NCBI GenBank assembly: GCA_002286855.1
Contig: NRSV01000017.1
Coordinates: 351,475 to 415,474, forward strand
DNA from: Bipolaris cookei
Lineage: Eukaryota > Ascomycota > Dothideomycetes > Pleosporales > Pleosporaceae
Length of the DNA stretch: 64,000 bases
Reading direction: 5' to 3'
Part shown: piece after piece, positions 22,033-33,509 of the stretch
Layout of the letters: every line of letters begins with the position of its first letter
How positions within the stretch are numbered: position 1 is the stretch's first letter
Program-made: the position numbers and the translations under genes
The notes under the pieces: generated by a model
The model's input: the letters and a program-made list of their open reading frames with translations, nothing else
What the model was told of the DNA's origin: nothing
Databases searched by the model: none

Positions 22033-25000
22033 TCAAGCTACATCCACTGCAGCCTCGTCAGGTACTTTATCAAGCACTTCTGCGAATCTCCGGCGTCCAT
22101 TCCTTCGCAATTTCTCGCTCTTCAAAAGCTCTCTAAGCTCTTTGTAGTTCACAGGCTTGGTGATGTAGTGATCGATGCCCGAGCTCCACGCCTCCAGCCT
22201 AGCACTCGAAGATGCAAGGCCAGTTAATGCGATAATGCAGCTACGCGGCAAATTGTGAGTTTGCTCGTGTTCGCGAATCGCCCGAGTAGCCGCCATACCG
22301 TCCATGACCGGCATCGACATGTCTGCCATGTCATAAGCGTCACTGCAGATAGATTTCGAAGCAAGGTGGGCAACTTACCCATGATTATCACCTCGAACTT
22401 GTGTGAGTCCGCTTGGTATTTTTGCAGCGCCTCGAGGCCGTCTGATGCTTCTTGGTATTGTAAACCATTCTTGTTCATGAATGCCATAAGTAACTGATAT
22501 CGTCAGAACTACACTAATGTGCAGAGAGCGACACTTACTCTTCGGTTCAACATGTTGTCATCGACGATGAGTATATGGGATGCGGCCAAGTCTTCTTCCT
22601 GGTGTGGGACATGTACGGGTTGTGCTGTAAGTGTTGTAACTGAAGATTTAGCAGCATCCTCTGCGGGTCTAGCCTGTGATAATCTATCATTCGGTCGAAC
22701 AGGACTGGGTGGCGGAATGGAGATGCTTAGCTCTTTAACTCCATGGGTTACAGTTTGGGGAAGCGGGCTGACCGCCCTCGAAGGTTGTATGTCATCACCA
22801 GGTTGGTCGTATCGATCCAGGCATCGATTAAGAACAAAAGCCAATTTGTGCGGCCCACATCTTATCAAGTCAGTGAAAACTGCTGCCACGAAAGGAACAA
22901 TACTCACGGCTGAGTTATGATCTCAACTACAGACTGCTTGGAAGTCACACGGACATCTGAGCGAAGAGTTGCTGCTTCAAATGGGTCCATTCCAATAAAG
23001 ATAACAACGGGAGGTCGCTGATCGCGAGTTCTACGGCGACGAATAATATTGAGATAGTCGAAGGAAACTTCTAGGCAAATGACAATATCTGCACCATCGT
23101 ATTCCGAGTCGGTAAACTTTACAACGTCCATCTTCAAGTGCTTTTCGAGAGTGTTGGCGAGCGCATTGGCGAAGCGTACAAGTCCTTCAGCCTGTGAGTA
23201 ATCGGCATCATCTGAGGACATTGTCATTTTCCTAGAAAGTATGCAGATTCTATGGCCATGCAATCTTGATAAGGTCGATTGAAACCGTCTATGCTCGGCC
23301 ATCAACAAATCCGAGGACTCCGGCTGAGTAAGTGCGAGTTTAACGGTGACTTTGCTGCCAATTGACGGCTGACTGCTGACTTCAATCTTCCCACCGCTCA
23401 TGTCGATGATTCGTCGGACTATACTCAAGCCCAATCCGGTACCAGGCGAATGTGAATTTTCTTGGGAGAAGGGTTCAAATATCCGGTTGGCAAGAAAACT
23501 GGGAGTCATCCCCAAGCCCGTGTCGGTGATTGTAAGTATAATTGTTGTAGGTGCATTGGTGTTTTCCACTGATTTACTAGAACGCAGAGAAACATGCACA
23601 TCTAATACAAGAACCGCATGTTAGCAATATATCTTTTAGCATATAAAGAATCAGACAGCAAATATTTGTTTTATAGACGGGGGCTGATAGGGCATTCGAT
23701 GAGTACGAATTTCTGAGATTGTATTTGGCTTACACTGTTGCCACAGTCACACCTTTAAACCCAACCCTGTTGATTACCACACCATTGATAGATTAAGAAA
23801 TATTTGACTTACAGCCTGACTCTGTGTACTTTACAGCATTTCCGAACAAGTTCATAACTATCCTTCTCCATGATCCGATTGGAAAAGAGAACATCCAATC
23901 ATCTTCACATGCCATTTCAAGTATGATAAAGCGTACCTTACGTTTCGGGAGAGGAGTCGACTCACGCCCTATTCTAGATGGCAGTTGCTCGATGTGTTTA
24001 GCGGCGACAGGGATGTATGATGACCCTATGAATACAGCCTCCACAGCTTCTTCTGTCGCAGTGCCAATATCAAAAGCGGGATCTTTCCTCCTTCTACTCT
24101 TTACTGGCTTACACGACAACCTTATGGTATTTTCACTCTTTATTTGTTTCAAAGAGATGCTATTTCTTGATTCACTGATCTTGCCATAGTCCATGACTTG
24201 GTTGATGGTGTCAAGCAGGGTTATTCCGCAGCCATGCAAAGAATTAAGCATACTGGCCTGAAATGAGTCCAGAGGTGTATCTTTGAAAAATTCCAGTGTG
24301 CCTAAAATTCCATGCAGAGGAGATCGTAACTCATGAGATATGGAGGCTACGAATGTTGATTTAGTCTAGGAAATTGTTAGCCAAGCATGAACAGGAGAGC
24401 TGTATGCACGATAGATAGTAATGTTAAGTTGGTGGAATGTGTTCGCAGCTTTTGATATAGCATATAAAAACTGTCTCATCTTACCTGATCCAAAGCTATA
24501 GCATCCAGTCTTGACAACTCCCTCATGATTGAATTGCTGAAAATCTTGAAATAAATCAAATCAACAGAGGGAGAAAGTAGGCGATATGGGTTGTTGCTCC
24601 AACACAAACAGCCTGCAAACCACCGTGACCTCTCAAAGTCCCAGAATGGAACAAAAGCGACGCTAGCCGCTTCAGGAAACATTGTCTTGATAGCTTCTGA
24701 GCATCTCTTTGACCGGTTTTTTGTCTGGCGTTTAGAAGACGCCATTCTGGGTAACTGTTCAGTAAAATAAGGGCTCGAGGTGGTCTCATCCGAAGACACA
24801 AATATGCCGCTGGCTGTGAAAGTGAAGATTTTGCCATGTGGATGTTCGTGGAGCATACGCGCAAGATCAGACTCCAACAATGACCCATATGTTGCTTTTT
24901 TCTTGTCACCAGAAGTAGCAACTCCAAGCAACTGACCTGTAAATTTTCGGGTGAGGTCAGTTACTACTTTACATCAAAGCCATGGAACAATCGCCCTTAC

Positions 25001-26174
25001 ATGTTTTGGAGTTTGAAGAAGATGCATTGTGCGAGTTGCCCTCTGTGCTGTTTGAACTCCGTTCCTCGCTAGAAGATGCCGACTGATAAGATTCAGACAG
25101 ATAATCGACACTGCTCCTGGTGCGAGAAATGGTATTGCTGCGCCGTTGGCCTCCGTTTGCTGCAACGCTTGCATCTAGTATAAGTACCCCATCCAAATTA
25201 CTCGAGGCCATCATGACATTCGCCGCACGAGAAAACATTGACTTTGAGTCCATGGGTAGAATAGAGTCTTGAAGTGTCCCTATTGCTTGATTCCTTGTAG
25301 ACCTCGCAGTAGTTGTCCTATGTGTCCGGGAAGGCGAATTGTCCGATGATAGATCATTCACCTCCGTTCTTCCCCTATCACGTGTAGAGAGAGGATCTTC
25401 TTTTGTTTCCGAAGATAGGCCCAGAGGTTCTTGAGGTATCGATGATGAGTTTTGTTGTTCGTTGTGCTCAAAAGGCAATAGAGCTGTCGCACCTTCGGCA
25501 AAAGAGATCAGGCCGCGCGTAAATCTTTCTCCTCGGCTGTACTGATCCCTGATTGTGTATGTGTTCAGGTACCCGATAATGGTCGATGCTAGATCCTTGA
25601 AAAGACCAAGTTGCTCACTGGTCAGGCCGTCACGAGGTTGGTTGTCGAAGATACATAAAGTCCCAACTATTGTGTCGTCTGGGGATACGAGTGCAATGCC
25701 AGCATAAAAACGCGCATCAGATTTGCTGTAAACAGTACCCTGAATGTTGGTTTTCTTATGTGCCGTAAGATCGTTAATAACCAAGACATTATTCTCACGA
25801 CTAAGATCCAACACATTCTCGCATAATGCCAGATTACGAGGAATGCTAACACTTCCAGCCCACAGCGTATCCTGCGCGTCCTTTGGTGTATCTGGGTGGA
25901 GAGGGAAATCACAGGTAGCTTCCGCTAGGATATGTTGTCGTTCCTCTTCGAGAAGTGAGATCATGGCCCTCTGGCCTCCCATGCGGATAGCCGTCAGCTG
26001 ACATAAAGCCGTCAGAGTCGAGTCGTGAGATGGGTGGGGGACATGAGTGGCCAGATTGTCAACGCGTGGTATATTGCAGAAGGCGGCCCCGCAGTGAAGC
26101 CGCACATCTCGTTCTCTTTTCATGTCGTAGCGGCTCTTCTTCATCGCCCCGCGACTGGTTGGGGATTGGCTCAT
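22033..26174 (-). CDS. GAF-containing hybrid histidine kinase with C-terminal receiver
   Basis: Cytoplasmic two-component sensor feeding a His-Asp phosphorelay. Seven exons on the minus strand (25001-26174, 24485-24936, 23813-24365, 22908-23601, 22539-22860, 22379-22493, 22033-22322) join in phase to 1199 aa. The N-terminus has the fungal GAF pattern STLTALCQLTAIRMGGQRAM and onward (about 50-210). A Ser-rich linker follows. The HisKA domain has FVASISHELRSPLHGI with phosphoacceptor His553. The HATPase domain has RRIVMNLFGNAVKY (N box, about 709-722), DTGLGM (G1), FEPFSQE (F) and GTGLGLSIV (G2). A 270-residue region follows, and then the receiver: LIVDDNMLNRR (Asp1058/1059), MDMSMPVMDG (phosphoacceptor Asp1104), ALTG (Thr1137) and YITKPV (Lys1159). 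All catalytic residues are present. There is no transmembrane segment. Stimulus and fungal kinase group are not assigned. Confidence 0.92.
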
Positions 26175-27351
26175 GATAATGAATGCGTTTCAATGGAACA
26201 CAGGGGGCAGGTAACATCTAGCACAAGCTCCGCTAAGACCCATGTTGCGTCCTTTGGAGTTTGGAGCAGGTGCAGAGGCGGCCTGGTTTAGCGACTGCCC
26301 GGATATCGTGGGGCGTGAAGTTGCAAGTTTGCATGTCGCCACGCCAAACGAACCATCTCGACCAGCGGCATGGCGGGTCTGCAGACTGCAAAGCACTAGC
26401 GCATTGCCGTATTCTGTCTGGTCGAGGGAAGTGTGGCGGACTAGCTGGATTCGGGTGGGTCCAACATCGGTGACAATAGCGTAAGCATAGCAATTTGCAA
26501 TTCGTATCATGCATCTCCATATGCCGATGCTCTTCAGTGGCAAGCTGCGTGATAGGCTCGTGTAGAGCAACGGTGTGCCGTAGATCCTGGAAGGACTGAT
26601 CTGACGTCATGACGAATGTTGGTACTATGTTCAATTGTTCGAGATGCTGCCCATAAGCAATACATACGTCAGTAAAATCACAGGAAAGTATATCTAACAT
26701 TTATGCATGTGTGTGTTGCAGGTGCGGCAGATGTTTCGGCTTCCCAGGGCATGCGTGTGTGATACGCGAGAGCCTAGCGACAGAATTTGCGACAGATGTA
26801 TTGTCCTTTAGACTAGCATGCTGACCAGCATGTACGCTCCACAACACGTAAAGACCACTCAGCTCTCACCCTTTGATCAATGATCAGACTAATTCCTGTC
26901 GACGACTTTTGATACCTATTCATCATGTACATCATGTACATATGCCGCTTCACAACAATGTCTATGACCCCAGAAGCCACGGCAGCACATGGCAGAAACT
27001 TATGCCAATCTCAGCAAATCAGTATGGTGGGGACAAATGCCGTAGGTTGGGCCTGAGGTTGTAGCAAGATGTAGTCTAGATTTCTCTCATCTGAATCATT
27101 TTGGTAGGAATCAATGGCATCCTTGTACTGCCTGGGCATGCCGCGGAACATTAGGCATGTTTCTTATCGATATTGTGCACAGACCACCGTGCCTTTGTCG
27201 CGCGTCCTCTCGCGCCTGCTCCACCTAACTTGCCTCCCATCTACATCTACACTGAACCCCTCATACAACGACATTGTCACTTTTTACAGTCCGCGCTTTT
27301 CCCTTTACCTACCCAACTGAATACAACGAGTACAACAAGCCACTTCAAAAA
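26175..27351. other. Intergenic/promoter region
   Basis: About 1.2 kb between the divergently oriented kinase gene and the unknown gene at 27352. Short frames on both strands lack domain content. No repeats recognised. Confidence 0.5.
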
Positions 27352-28086
27352 ATGCTTCTCACAACGTCTTTCTTCTCCCACCAAATAGCGCATTGCTCTC
27401 CGTATACGCCACCACGCTCGTCACCATTATCTGAGCGCCCCGGAAACGTGCAACCTCAAATCTTCGACTTCACAATGCCTTCGCCTATCAAAGAACAATC
27501 AGCAACTCCACAGCGCACATTCAAGTCCAACCCAATTATACAAACCCGCGATGCAGCTACAAAGAGACGAAGGGACATGTTCTTCAAGCGGGTGCAAAAT
27601 AACCGCGACGACAAGAAATGGGAGTTACGAGGCGAACAGGTTTGTGCTTGAACACGATACTCCTGGGAAACTAAGAATTAATTGATGACGTAGATTCAAC
27701 AACTGGATTTTGTAACAGAGCGTAAACGCTGGGAAGCAGAGAAAGCGCGTCAGGCACCACCTGTGAACGACGACATCATCGAAGAACCTTCCGAGGACGC
27801 GCTATTACCTACCATGTTCAACAACGCGCCGCAATTTGATCCTAATATGACCGAGGCCGACTACATCGCCGCCCAAGAGGACTACGAGCTCCAACAGTTG
27901 ATTGCGTCCATAGAGCAGGAACCGGATGCGCAACCACATCACTATAGTAGCGATGATGAAGACTACGACTCGATATTCATGGAGTGTGCAATGGCTGAGG
28001 ACGGTCAGTCAGAGCAGCCATCGCAGACGGTGCAGAATGGGTTTGAAAGCGAGGATCTGATGGATACAGATATGATGGATTTTTGA
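27352..28086 (+). CDS. Unknown fungal protein, acidic C-terminus
   Basis: I do not recognise this protein. Two exons (27352-27639 and 27694-28086) join in phase 0 into 226 aa. The intron has GT-AG ends. The N-terminal third is Ser/Pro-rich. The centre, KRRRDMFFKRVQNNRDDKKW and the following 29 residues, is strongly basic, probably helical, and spans the intron, the best sign of a real protein. The last 100 residues are acidic (NDDIIEEPSEDALL, YSSDDEDYDSIFMECAMAED) and end in DLMDTDMMDF. Basic-helical plus acidic regions suggest a nuclear or nucleic-acid-associated protein, but this is only inference. An internal ATG at 27475 (MPSPIKEQ) has a better context and may be the true start, giving 185 aa. 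Confidence 0.65.
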
Positions 28087-28229
28087 GCTTCCCCTGATTA
28101 CACAACCTATAACCCATAAGACAGTTCGTTCTACGTCAACAGGAGTGTAGTGGGCGGGGAAAGCATCATTTGTACACTGGAAGGGTATCTGGGAAGAATG
28201 AAGCAAACAGGCGACCACACAAGGAGAGG

Positions 28230-29298
28230 CTACTGTGTTGGGCAACCCTGATCCATATCCTGCAGTGCTTCTTGAGCAGCATTCATGTCGCCGACCAGAT
28301 CTGGCGGCGGCGAGCCAGCGGCTTGCATCTATAGACTATTAGTACATATCACAAGATGCACCTTGAAAGAGATAGCATACCTTTTGCATTCTCTCAACAA
28401 TATATTCCCTATCTTGTGCGTTGTCATCACTGTAGCCCTTTCTTTCAAATCTGCCCACGATCTCTCGGACCAACATCTGCTGCTCCTCATATCGCTTCAA
28501 GTCATCTTTTTCCACCTTTGCCTTGTTCTCTTCCATCCACTTTGGGAACTTATCGTCAAGCTCCTTCATTGGCTCGTATAAGATGTCCTTGTTCGTAAGC
28601 TGCTCCATCATACCCGTGAGCACTTTACTGAAGTCCTCGTCGCCTCCCTCTCCTCCGAAGCCACCTGACTCCATGGACGCAAGCATTTGCGCGAGAATAT
28701 CATCTTGCGAGGAGGATGCAGCGGCGGATGCGGCGGTATCCGATGAAGACTGCATGCGCTCCATAGTCTTTTTAATGGTCTCCTGGAAGCTTTTCTCAGC
28801 TTTTGCTGCAGTCTCCTTTTCAGACGAAGTAGATGCCGCTCCCGTAGCCTTTTGTCCTTCGCTATGCGCATGTGCACCAGCATCCAGAGGGTTTGCGCCG
28901 CCCATCTCTGCACTCATCTCCTTCATGATCTCTTCAAATTGCTTCTGGAAGTCGCCCTGCCCAAGGAGCTGCTCCATTTCTTTTTGCAACTGTTTCTGAA
29001 ATTCTTCTTGATCATCAAGCAGCAGGTCTGCTGGCGACACATCTTCGGGCGGCCTGCCAGGTCCGGAGGATGAGGGCGCCTTGTCAGATTTGGGGTACGC
29101 AGCTTCTATTGATGAGGCCGTCGGTGCTTTGGCATCAAGCTTGGTGTTCGCAAATTCATCTAGTACATCGTCAAGGTCAGAGAGGTCGTCTTCTTCGGGA
29201 TCCGATGCAACCTCGGGTGGAGGAGGGGCAGTGGTGGTGGCAGGTGTTGCTTTAGCCGGCTGCGGCTCTTCTGCTTTCTTCACAGTCGTATCCGCCAT
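28230..29298 (-). CDS. PEX19: Peroxin Pex19, peroxisomal membrane-protein chaperone/receptor
   Basis: Binds newly made peroxisomal membrane proteins in the cytosol and delivers them to Pex3 on peroxisomes. Two exons (28381-29298 and 28230-28328) give 338 aa. The acidic N-terminus contains the Pex3-binding-type helix DDLSDLDDVLDEFANTKLD. The centre has repeated helices (FQKQFEEIMKEMSAEMGG). The conserved C-terminal cargo-binding domain includes LYEPMKELDDKFPKWMEENK, KRYEEQQMLVREIVGRFE and REYIVERMQK. The short second exon adds the conserved SPPPDLVGDMN and ends in GCPTQ, so CPTQ is a farnesylation CaaX box as in other Pex19 proteins. The start at MADTTVKK was preferred over an ATG four codons upstream. 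It is divergent from UBC9, with 498 bp between the start codons. Confidence 0.95.
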
Positions 29299-29796
29299 GC
29301 TTGCCCACACTCAGTTACAGGCGGTCAGGTGAAGGAACGATATGGAATACAAGGTGGAGAGGCAAGGATAAAGAATACGCATGAGCCAAACGCATGTGCA
29401 ACGTCAGCCTCGGCTGGCCTAGAGGTATGTACCCTCACTCACATAAGCGAGGGCCACTGTTTAGCGCGGGGCAAGATCGCCTATCGCACCTTCCCAATAC
29501 TGCCAGCGGGATCTAGACTAACACTGAGACGACAATCCCAACGCTGTGACGCGACCCGGGGGAGATAATTGTTGTCACGTCACGTGCACACGCAACTCAA
29601 CTTCACCTTGTCTCGTTCCGCTTTCGCTCACCTTCACCACCACTGTTACCTCTGCATAACTGCAACGCCCGCACGCTCTTCAACTGGCGGCTCATAATTC
29701 GCGCAAAAAACACACCACCTTCTTTGTCAACGCCCAAAATAGACCCCGATAAAGGACAGCTCAAACGCAAACTCCAGCCTCGTACTCGCACCTGTA
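29299..29796. promoter_or_regulatory. Bidirectional promoter PEX19/UBC9
   Basis: 498 bp separate the two divergent start codons. No gene lies within. CACGTCACGTG-like sequence occurs near 29575-29585 (GTCACGTCACGTGCAC), a possible bHLH or bZIP site. Its role is not shown. Confidence 0.5.
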
Positions 29797-30416
29797 ATGT
29801 CTCTCTGCATCAATCGGCTCTCAGAAGAGAGGTGCACAACCATCCGTACCCGCCTCTTGTTTACCTACTAACAGTGCAACCAGAAAGTCATGGCGACGGG
29901 ATCATCCTTTCGGCTTTTTCGCAAAGCCCATGCGTGGTGCCAACGGCATGATGGACCTCAAGAAGTGGGATTGCGGTGTACCAGGCAAGGAAAAGACCAT
30001 CTGGGAAGGCGGCTTGTTCAAGCTGGAAGTCACCTTTCCAGATGAGTACCCAACAAAGCCACCAAAATGTACGTTTTCCCCTCTTCTGCCCGAGGCGCTC
30101 GCCCTCAGAACCGCAGGTGCCCTGATATGCTGAAAGCTCACGGCTAACTTGTTAACTTACAGGTAAATTCGTGCCGCCACTATTCCACCCTAATGTTTAT
30201 CCCTCCGGCACCGTCTGCCTCTCCATCCTCAACGAAGAAGAAGGCTGGAAGCCTGCGATAAATATCAAAGAGATCCTGCTGGGTATCCAGTCGCTGCTCG
30301 ACGAGCCCAACCCAGAGTCGCCGGCGCAAGCCGACGCTTTCAACCTGTTCAAGAAGGACAAGGCGGCATACGAGCGCAAAGTCAGGCAGATCGTCAAGGA
30401 GAATCCAGCCCCCTAG
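29797..30416 (+). CDS. UBC9: SUMO-conjugating E2 enzyme Ubc9
   Basis: Transfers SUMO from the E1 enzyme to substrate lysines, mainly in the nucleus. Three exons (29797-29831, 29884-30068, 30163-30416) encode 157 aa, the same length as yeast Ubc9. The N-terminus [20 protein letters not shown] is the SUMO- and E1-binding helix. The catalytic core has [15 protein letters not shown], with the HPN motif at 82-84 and active-site Cys92. [19 protein letters not shown] and the C-terminal helix complete the UBC fold. Exon 1 ends inside the Arg12 codon. Only the intron 29832-29883 restores [18 protein letters not shown]. The ends of all introns are GT-AG. It is convergent with the poly(A)-binding protein gene. 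Confidence 0.96.
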
Positions 30417-31149
30417 TAGCTCGACGATGACGCACCACATCGGCGGAAAGAGGAGTGAAAGGGTGCTGCATGGCTAAGGAAGGCTGAAGAAGTAGCAGTT
30501 TTTGTAGCGCGTGCCTTTTCTGCTGCGAGGGCCACGGCAGACACTTTACCGTCGTCATAGCGACCAAAGAATACGGAGGTCTGACAAGCCACGCCTTCGA
30601 ACACAGGGTTGTCCCCGGCGACTGGAGAGATCAGAGAATGAGGCGAACTGGTCTTGGATTTTTTTGGGTTCTTTGCTTTGGCGCGATCATTGTGGAACAT
30701 CCTTGGCGCTACCATGACGGGTCCTGGCGGCATCATCCCTAAGCCGAGAGGATGCGCAAGTGGAGAAAAGCTCCTTTTGGACTACAATACCTGAGCTCTT
30801 CCTACGTTGACAGCGTACTGCTTCAGAATAGCATTGACCATTAACTCGCGAATTTGCCATTCATCTTACGATCCTGCAATGTCTCAAATAGATGTTATCG
30901 AAAGATGTATTAAAACTGCGTGCTCTTTTGAAAGAAAAATATGTCCGGGTGGTGGAAATGAGGACAAATCTGATGCTACATGCCAAGCAGCATATCCCCC
31001 CAGTGGACCTTTTGAGGTATAGTACAAAGCCCTTTGTTGTTGCAAAGCTTTACCGCGACTCCATTCCAATTTCATGTGCCCCTTTATGAACCTTCCCTTC
31101 AACAAAATGGTTGAGAACCCAACACAGATCCGTGTGCTATTATCCGACT
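30417..31149. other. Intergenic between convergent genes
   Basis: About 730 bp holding the 3' ends of UBC9 and of the poly(A)-binding protein gene. A minus-strand open frame at 30413-30736 has no domain and overlaps the UBC9 3' UTR; I do not support it as a gene. Confidence 0.5.
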
Positions 31150-32123
31150 CTAGTAAGGACGGTACGCGGACCCTCCTCTTCCTCCGCGGTATCCACCCCG
31201 ATAACCACCTCCTCGAGGAGCGCCGTAACTATTAAATCCGCCGCGTCCGTATGGCGAGCCACGTCCGCCGTATCCACCTCGGGGGCCACCTCGGCCGCCA
31301 CGTCCGCCCCGCGTCATACCCGGGAGATTCGTTCGCTTGGGTACAACCTACAGATGAGTTAGCATCTGAAGAACTGTGCGACGTATTGCTACAATCATAC
31401 CTTCAAGTTGCGATTCCGGAATTGACTGTTGTCAAGGACTAAGGCCTCATTGACCAAATGGGGTTCTGTGAACTCCACATAAGCATACCTGCATACGCTC
31501 ATTAGCGTTCCGATCTTTCTGCCAAACTCTTGCCAGGTAGCGAAAGATGATCTTGTAAATGTCCAGAGACACAAAGCAAGTCAACGCGACGGCGATTCCG
31601 GCTTTGCGCCACTCACTGCGCACAATTGACTCAAAAGTTCAAGGACGCGCAAATTTTCAAAGAAAACCCCCTCTTAGTACTGACCCTTTAGGATGTCCTG
31701 TGAACTTATCTAACAAAATAGTGACACGGTTGATGCTACCGATGCTCTGGAAATGCGCCTGAATCTCTTCGGGACTGGCTCCGTAGTCTACGTTACCAAC
31801 AAAGACGCTCCGCGCATCAACATCCTCTTTGCTTTCGCGCATCTCGTGCCGTTCGTTGTCGATAGCTTGCTGCATTTGGCGCAGCTTCTGTGCTTCTTCC
31901 TCCATCTCCTGAACGCGGCGCCTCATTGCAGAGATTTCTTCCTATATGCCGTCATCAGTGCTTTTACTTGCGATTTGGATATCCAGACGCGCATTATGCC
32001 AAACTTAGACAAATGCCTTCTGTGTGCAGGAGATGGCTCGGACCGTACCTCCTCATTTGGGTTTTCTGCGGTATCAAGACGCTCATCCTCTTCGCGCTTC
32101 TGCTCGGCCTCGACGTCTGACAT
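31150..32123 (-). CDS. PAB2: Nuclear poly(A)-binding protein, PABPN1/Pab2 type
   Basis: Binds poly(A) tails in the nucleus and acts in 3'-end processing and exosome-linked RNA turnover. Four exons on the minus strand (32049-32123, 31685-31941, 31401-31488, 31150-31347) give 205 aa. An acidic N-terminus leads into a coiled coil ([20 protein letters not shown], about 30-50). A single RRM follows, with RNP2 [11 protein letters not shown] and RNP1 HPKGYAYVEF. These flank [15 protein letters not shown], the hallmark of PABPN1-type RRMs. [19 protein letters not shown] closes the RRM. The last 55 residues are an RGG/GGY-rich tail ([17 protein letters not shown]) ending PYRPY-like, the usual site of arginine methylation. 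Intron 2, inside the RNP1 region, is 196 bp, several times longer than its neighbours. S. pombe Pab2 has the same coiled coil-RRM-RGG layout. Confidence 0.93.
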
Positions 32124-32916
32124 GATTGCGGTAGAGGTTGTATGAGCTAGCTGTGAGCCGTATCAGTACATGCGCCCAGTTCCGTGAACTATTGACTTAC
32201 AAGACCGCTGTGAATTGCTAGAGATGTAGCACTCGATTGGGTTGCGAACGCGTAGTGTTTGTCCTTGATGGACGGATTTCTTAGCTCAGCAAGGTATTGC
32301 AAGAGCGTTGTCTGGACCGTAAAGACTTATGTTAAAGGAACGGTACCTGTGGTGGAAGTAGTGTTGCTTATAGGAAATGACGAATGGCGCTGCTGAAGCT
32401 CGGAGCGCGGCGCTAACCAAGACAGCGGAGCCTCACTTATGTCATCACACGCTAACGGGGTGTTGGTGGGAAGGCAACTCCTCTGCTATTCATTCCTCAT
32501 CTAGCACCAAAAGAACCTGTAGTCATTCTTGAACCGTACAAAATCTCTCCCTCTGATCTTATTTCACTTCAGATATTAAAAAAACCAATGATTTATAAGT
32601 TCCATCTTCTTGTGTATAGTCGTGCTATTCAGTCTAGCTCAATCACAAAGCATTCTCCTCGGTCTGTTCTCCTCTGGTCGATGGAAAGGCCCTCACGCTT
32701 CACCTCCACCAGTCAACCCCGACAAGCATGCTGTCGTATTGCAGTCTACGTGACGGAGCTTTCTCTCTTTCTCGAGCAGTTGGCTTAACTGATGAAGCTT
32801 GCGCATTACTCGAGTCAGACATTCCTTTGGCAAGCTATCAATTCTGGCGAGACACTCTGCATCCATTTTTTTGATGCCATCGTTGATAAAATATGTGTTG
32901 AAAAGTAGCTGAAGCA
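32124..32916. other. Intergenic/promoter region
   Basis: About 790 bp between the start of the poly(A)-binding protein gene and the possible small gene at 32917. A minus-strand frame (32693-32917, DAECLARIDSLPKECLTRVM region) is helix-like, but I cannot join it to anything and do not call it. Confidence 0.4.
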
Positions 32917-33509
32917 ATGGATCGTTCTTTGGCAGATGTCCAAAAGCCCACAGACAATACTGATGCTCATGTAACGCGAAGAAAGCCCATGAAGATCACA
33001 TCTATCAATGCAGTTTTCAAGCGAGTCACCGAGAGTGGATCTGCGAGTATGTACGCATTTAATGTGAGCTAAGATTCAAGAGTTTGGACAGATGCAGGTA
33101 GCTTCTTCCATATAACTAGTCCACGAAGACATTGAACTCCTCAGTGCAGAAATCTTTAAAAGCAAAACTTTGTCTGGTGTGATCTTGAGATATCTAGCGT
33201 CGAAGCAGTCCGGAGTGGTGAGTTAAGAGTTTCTTGTACGGAATGTGTCTTGTCCTGTCAAACCCGACCTCGACAACAATAATATGTGACCTTGCAGCAG
33301 CGCTAGATGACTTGAACATTCCATATTTATTGTATCGATATACGATATGGATGTCTTACCTTAGACGAAGAATGCCGGTGTTGTTGATGTCAGGAGTTTT
33401 CATGATTATCGGCATGTTGATTCTGTTGGGCGCTTGGTGCGAGGTATTACAAGATTTCGAAAGGTTGTGGGAGAAGAGGACTAGAGGAACCCCCGGGTTT
33501 TTGCAGTAA
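32917..33509 (+). CDS. Possible small single-pass membrane protein, unknown
   Basis: A tentative three-exon model with no recognised family. Exon 1 (32917-33046) encodes MDRSLADVQKPTDNTDAHVT and a basic stretch. Intron 33047-33119 leads in phase to exon 2 (33120-33217 or a few bases longer), which reads HEDIELLSAEIFKSKTLSGV and then LRYLASKQSG. A last exon starting near 33297-33306 gives ALDDLNIPYLLYRYTIW, then a clear transmembrane segment MPVLLMSGVFMIIGMLILLG, and ends WEKRTRGTPGFLQ. The final junction needs a weak GTTAAG donor at 33222 to keep frame, so the exact structure is uncertain. The two upstream exons were not open enough to stand alone. Evidence is splice phase and protein-like composition only. 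Confidence 0.4.

Noticed and set aside
30413..30736. 107-aa minus-strand frame downstream of UBC9
   Set aside because: Overlaps the UBC9 3' UTR, has no domain and no splice partner.
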